The notes below the pieces were generated by a model. The model did not search any database and was not told the origin of the DNA. It saw only the letters and a program-made list of their open reading frames with translations. From NCBI RefSeq assembly GCF_014654205.1, contig NZ_BNAW01000065.1, positions 1-47,900 on the forward strand: a stretch of DNA of 47,900 bases. The letters are read 5' to 3'. The stretch is from Amycolatopsis bullii. GTDB taxonomy: Bacteria > Actinomycetota > Actinomycetes > Mycobacteriales > Pseudonocardiaceae. This document shows positions 45,007 to 47,900 of this stretch, piece by piece. The first letter of the stretch is position 1; each line of letters begins with the position of its first letter. The position numbers were made by a program, and so were the translations under genes.

Positions 45007-45354
45007 CTACCACCATTGCTGTTGCCAATCCGCACCCCACCGCCGCGCCGGCGCCACAATCGCCGCCACCAACACCGCCCCGATCGCGTCCGCCACCGCC
45101 GCCACAATCGCCACGGCCGCCGCCACGATTGCCGCCGCTGTGCCGCTGCCACCGTCGCCACGAGCGCCGCCGCGGCCATGCTCTCGGCCACCGCTCCCGG
45201 CCACCGCTGCCGCCCGCCATCGCGACCACCGCGCCGCCGCCGCGATCGCCGTCGTGGCAAGCTGCCGATGCGGAATCCGCGGCAACGGCCTCCTCCCGAG
45301 CCGCATCCAAGCCGAGCGAGTAGCCGCCGACCCCGGCCCGTACACCCGAGCCAT
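45007..45354 (-). CDS. Ala/Val-rich small membrane protein, unknown function
   Basis: The protein has about 115 residues from ATG 45354; an upstream start at 45414 is possible and neither has a strong ribosome binding site. It starts MARVYGPGSAATRSAWMRLGRRPLPRIPHRQLATT, a basic stretch, then has a Gly/Arg-rich middle and a long hydrophobic stretch GTAAAIVAAAVAIVAAVADA/IGAVLVAAIVAPARRW that could be one or two transmembrane helices, ending in WQQQWW. The minus-strand codons keep a G/C-rich third position, which supports coding on this strand. The region is compositionally simple, so the call is tentative. Confidence 0.45.
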   Translation of the reverse strand: MARVYGPGSAATRSAWMRLGRRPLPRIPHRQLATTAIAAAARWSRWRAAAVAGSGGREHGRGGARGDGGSGTAAAIVAAAVAIVAAVADAIGAVLVAAIVAPARRWGADWQQQWW

Positions 45355-45592
45355 CCCCGCGCAAGTCGCCCACCAGGCTGAATCCCGTCTCGCGGCCGAA
45401 CAACCGCCCCGCACCTCAGCCCCTCCTGGACCAAGCCCCCTTCTCGCTCCCGGGGTTCTTGCCCGCCTGGTCCAGGGGATCGTGGTCTTTCGGGCATCCG
45501 GGTGGCGGTCCCGACGCCCACCCCTGCCGCACTGCTAATGTTCATCAAGGAACTTGCTTGAAGGTTTGACGAAAAGGATCCGGCGAGGGGAA
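45355..45592. other. Intergenic region before the ESX-type cluster
   Basis: No convincing gene, repeat or terminator is seen. A purine-rich GAGGGGAA site at the right end serves the EspG-like gene. Confidence 0.5.
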
Positions 45593-46435
45593 ATGGCGGA
45601 GCGGTTCGAGTTCGTCCTCGAGGTCTTCGAAGCGCTCGTCGTCGGGCGGGCTACCGGGGGCGATGTCCGGCGGTATCCGCTCCGGGCCGGGAACCTGCCC
45701 AGCGATCCCGTGCGGTTCGTGGGCCTCGCGCGGCAGGTCTACGACGCGCTCGAGGAACGGCGGCTGTCCGTCTCCGGTGAGCTGCACCCTGGCGTCCGGA
45801 CCGCCTTCGAGCTGCTCGCCGAACCTCGCGTTTCGGTCGCCGTGAGCGGGATCGACGGGCTGGGGGCCGATGTGGCCGTTCTCGTCGTCAGCGACGGTGC
45901 TCAAGCGCTCGGGATCACGCAGGCTCCGGACACCGATGAACTGCTCTTCTCCCTCTTCGCCGACGAGGACCTCGTCGAGGTCGTCACCGGGGTGCTTCCG
46001 CCCGCTCCCGCCGCCAGCACCGGGCGGCACACCGTGCACCGGGCCGCCGGGCAAAAGATGTCCGCCATGACCGCGAAGCGGATCGCCGACGCCGAGTTCG
46101 ACGAAGAAGAGACCGATGCCTTCGGGATGATCGAGGTCAAGGCCGTCGTGCGGCCCGGGCGGCGGCCGCCGGCTCCGAAACCCTCCGATGTCGCCGTGCT
46201 CGAACGGGTGCTGGCCGAACCTCGGCTGGGTGGGGGGCACATCGCCGTCAGCGCTCAGGGACGGCGGGGTGAGCGGCTCGCCGGTCAGCCGCTGAGCTGG
46301 CTCGACACCGCCGATGGCCGGTACCTCGTGCACACCCGGACCGGCGAGGGCGGCGAACTCACCGCCGACTACGTGCCCGCCGGGCGGGCCGATCTCGCGC
46401 GCGCCATCCGCGACGCAATCGCGGCTGTCTACTGA
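45593..46435 (+). CDS. EspG-family ESX secretion chaperone
   Basis: The protein has 280 residues from ATG 45593 with GAGGGG just upstream; a longer frame to 45554 has no site. The pattern FEFVLEVFEALVVGRATGGDVRRYPLR, RTAFELLAEPRVSVAVSGIDG and EVKAVVRPGRRP, with an alternating alpha/beta structure, matches EspG proteins, which bind PE-PPE-type substrates and deliver them to the type VII (ESX) secretion system. The next two genes encode a helical protein and a PPE-like protein, the expected cargo. Confidence 0.85.
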   Translation: MAERFEFVLEVFEALVVGRATGGDVRRYPLRAGNLPSDPVRFVGLARQVYDALEERRLSVSGELHPGVRTAFELLAEPRVSVAVSGIDGLGADVAVLVVSDGAQALGITQAPDTDELLFSLFADEDLVEVVTGVLPPAPAASTGRHTVHRAAGQKMSAMTAKRIADAEFDEEETDAFGMIEVKAVVRPGRRPPAPKPSDVAVLERVLAEPRLGGGHIAVSAQGRRGERLAGQPLSWLDTADGRYLVHTRTGEGGELTADYVPAGRADLARAIRDAIAAVY

Positions 46436-46446
46436 ACGGGGGACTG

Positions 46447-46917
46447 ATGACGACCGAAGAGACCGCGGCGGTGGCCCAGGCTCTGCAGGCCACCCAGCAA
46501 CTGCAGTCGGCCGCGGCCCCCGAGGCCAAGGCGATGGCCGCGGTGCGGGTCGGGCTCGCCGGGGCACAGCTGAAGCGGCTGGCCCAGAGCGGCGGTTTCG
46601 CCATCGACGACACCACCGGCAACCAGCTGATCGAGGCGCTCGAAGGCGTGCTCGAGTCGCTCGAGCAGCGCTGGGCGAACCTGCAGCGGCTGCACGACGC
46701 GCCGGCCATGAGCCGGACCGCCACCGGGCAGTGGGTGTCCGCGCACATGGTCAGCACCGCCGCCGACGACCACGGCCTGGTCACCCAGCTGCAGGCCGCG
46801 CGGCAGGAGTTCCCGACCTACATCGAAGCCATCAAGCTGGCCAAGAAGAACTACAAGTCCCGGGAAGAGACCACGCGCACGACGCTGACCTCGCTCCCGA
46901 CCGCCGACCAGAGCTGA
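46447..46917 (+). CDS. Small helical protein of the ESX-type cluster, probable secreted partner
   Basis: The protein has 156 residues and is predominantly helical, with no signal peptide. Between the EspG-like and PPE-like genes a PE- or Esx-like partner is expected. A YKSRE sequence near residue 138 matches the YxxxD/E export motif of type VII secretion and follows a helical hairpin. It starts 11 bp after the EspG-like gene and ends 8 bp before the PPE-like gene. No closer family was recognised. Confidence 0.6.
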   Translation: MTTEETAAVAQALQATQQLQSAAAPEAKAMAAVRVGLAGAQLKRLAQSGGFAIDDTTGNQLIEALEGVLESLEQRWANLQRLHDAPAMSRTATGQWVSAHMVSTAADDHGLVTQLQAARQEFPTYIEAIKLAKKNYKSREETTRTTLTSLPTADQS

Positions 46918-46925
46918 GGGAGACC

Positions 46926-47900
46926 GTGGCACCCACCGCCGAGTCCGTCTCGGACCCGTCGTCGCCGGACTACGACCCGCGCAGTCCGCTCTACGACGTG
47001 ACCGCCGATTCGTCGTCGAAGTACTACGTCGGGCCGCTGACCACGGACAAGTCACCCTCGGGCGACGAGATCCGCGAGATGGCCACGAAGCAGATCGACG
47101 ACGAGATCCGGGCCGGCTGGCTCGGCCCGGTCGTCGACCCGGTGCTGCGCGACAAGAAGATCCAGGAGCTCTACCAGCAGCACCTCAACGACGCCAAGCA
47201 CGGCCTCGACGAGGGCCTCACCATGCGGGAGAACGGCGGGGCGCCGCGCACCCTGTGGAACAACGCCAGCCACGAACAGATGAACGAGGTCATCACGCAG
47301 GACGCCAACCCGGCGACCGTCGCGGAGACCTCGGAAGAGTGGGTGCGGGTCGGCAACGACCTCGGCACCCACCAGAAGACGCTGGCCGACGCGATCAGCG
47401 CGAGCACGGACAACTGGCAGGGCGACGCCGGTGACGCCGTCCGCGAGCACCTCGCCGGCGTCGGGAAGTGGCTCGGCGCCACCGCGCAGGGCGCCACGCT
47501 CGCCGGCCGCCAGCAGGAGATCCACTCCCAGGCGCTCAACGAGACCCAGCGGCAGATGGCCGCGAACCCGCCGGTGCAGTTCGACCTGCAGGCGACCAAC
47601 CAGCGCCTGATGTCGATGACCGACCCGATCCAGTACGCGGCGGCCGCGGGCGAAGCCATGCAGACCTACCGGGCGCAGCAGGCCGCGCGGGAGCACGCCG
47701 CGCAGATCATGACGCAGTACGACGAGACCATCGGCGGCGCGGTGGCCACCCCGCGGTTCCCGGCCCCGCCGAAGCTGCCGACCGCCACCGCGACCAGGCA
47801 GGGCGTGGCCGCCGGGGGCGGCGCCGGCGCGGGCGGCGCGCAGCAGCCGCTGATGGCGCGGACCGCGATGGACGGCGTGACCCCGCAGACCCCGATCGAC
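46926..47900 (+). CDS. PPE-like ESX substrate, N-terminal part (cut by window edge)
   Basis: The open frame from GTG 46926 reaches the right edge without a stop, giving 325 residues. A helical region of about 200 residues holds a WxG turn (Trp164-Gln-Gly166 in DNWQGDAGD) between long helices, as in PPE and WXG100-type substrates. Then comes QATNQRLMSMTDPIQYAAAAG and a Gly/Ala/Pro-rich low-complexity stretch (from about residue 285). A GGGAG linker and TPQTPID near the end suggest a longer mosaic protein. It is likely exported by the ESX system with the EspG-like protein as chaperone. Confidence 0.75.
   Translation, partial: MAPTAESVSDPSSPDYDPRSPLYDVTADSSSKYYVGPLTTDKSPSGDEIREMATKQIDDEIRAGWLGPVVDPVLRDKKIQELYQQHLNDAKHGLDEGLTMRENGGAPRTLWNNASHEQMNEVITQDANPATVAETSEEWVRVGNDLGTHQKTLADAISASTDNWQGDAGDAVREHLAGVGKWLGATAQGATLAGRQQEIHSQALNETQRQMAANPPVQFDLQATNQRLMSMTDPIQYAAAAGEAMQTYRAQQAAREHAAQIMTQYDETIGGAVATPRFPAPPKLPTATATRQGVAAGGGAGAGGAQQPLMARTAMDGVTPQTPID

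Noticed and set aside
44760..45323. Plus-strand reading frames over the CCGCC-rich block
   Set aside because: They give Pro/Arg/Ser low-complexity peptides with no domain; the minus strand keeps a more coding-like codon pattern.

Overview
The window is about 48 kb of very GC-rich DNA. Coding density is high, third codon positions are strongly G/C, GTG and TTG starts are common, and several genes start directly after a TANNNT -10 box, which suggests leaderless transcripts. Together with a roadblock/GTPase conservon, DUF222-HNH, Ku, EspG/PPE-type ESX genes and large CBM32 glycosidases, this points to a filamentous actinomycete of the Pseudonocardiaceae, probably Amycolatopsis or a close relative. 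The genus is inferred from gene content only.

Layout: (1) 1-3.9 kb: the end of a TPR regulator, a small secreted protein with a LAS-type zinc peptidase signature, a truncated and frameshifted MFS pseudogene, and a LigD-like phosphoesterase fused to a ligase domain that has lost its catalytic lysine. (2) 3.9-8.4 kb: a TetR-controlled heterodimeric ABC exporter with one degenerate ATP site. (3) 8.7-12.6 kb: a four-gene conservon (histidine-kinase-like ATPase, roadblock, DUF742, GTPase) followed by a styrene-monooxygenase-like flavoprotein. (4) 12.6-15.2 kb: Ku, a Cys-rich small protein, and a CmtR-type Cd/Pb sensor coupled to a cation transporter. (5) 15.3-17.5 kb: S-adenosylhomocysteine hydrolase behind an SAH riboswitch and attenuator, with a GNAT enzyme upstream. 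(6) 17.5-23.8 kb: an AurF-like diiron oxygenase with a divergent TetR, a DinB2-like polymerase with a non-aromatic steric gate, a MetE-like methyltransferase, a LysE exporter, a RibA-like cyclohydrolase and a MarR regulator.

(7) 23.9-26.3 kb: an MBL-fold protein and an FAD hydroxylase, translationally coupled and probably controlled by the divergent MarR. (8) 26.3-37.7 kb: a secreted beta-glucan-type locus with a GH55-like beta-helix protein, a GH16 and a GH3 enzyme (all with CBM32/discoidin modules), a LacI regulator, and a 1,004-residue Tat-exported discoidin protein whose catalytic class I cannot assign. Operator-like palindromes flank these genes. (9) 37.8-43.6 kb: a DHFR-like reductase, a TSUP permease, a three-subunit molybdenum hydroxylase (operon closed by a 19-bp hairpin) and a flavin-reductase-like protein. 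(10) 43.6-47.9 kb: a lower-GC DUF222-HNH gene, an Ala-rich small membrane protein, and the start of an ESX-type cluster (EspG-like, a small helical protein, a PPE-like protein cut by the window edge).

The most interesting items are the SAH riboswitch with an overlapping U-tract terminator, the genome-maintenance set (Ku, phosphoesterase with dead ligase, rNTP-permissive DinB2 candidate), the conservon-flavoprotein operon, and the unassigned Tat-exported discoidin protein. No tRNA, rRNA, CRISPR array or insertion sequence was recognised.
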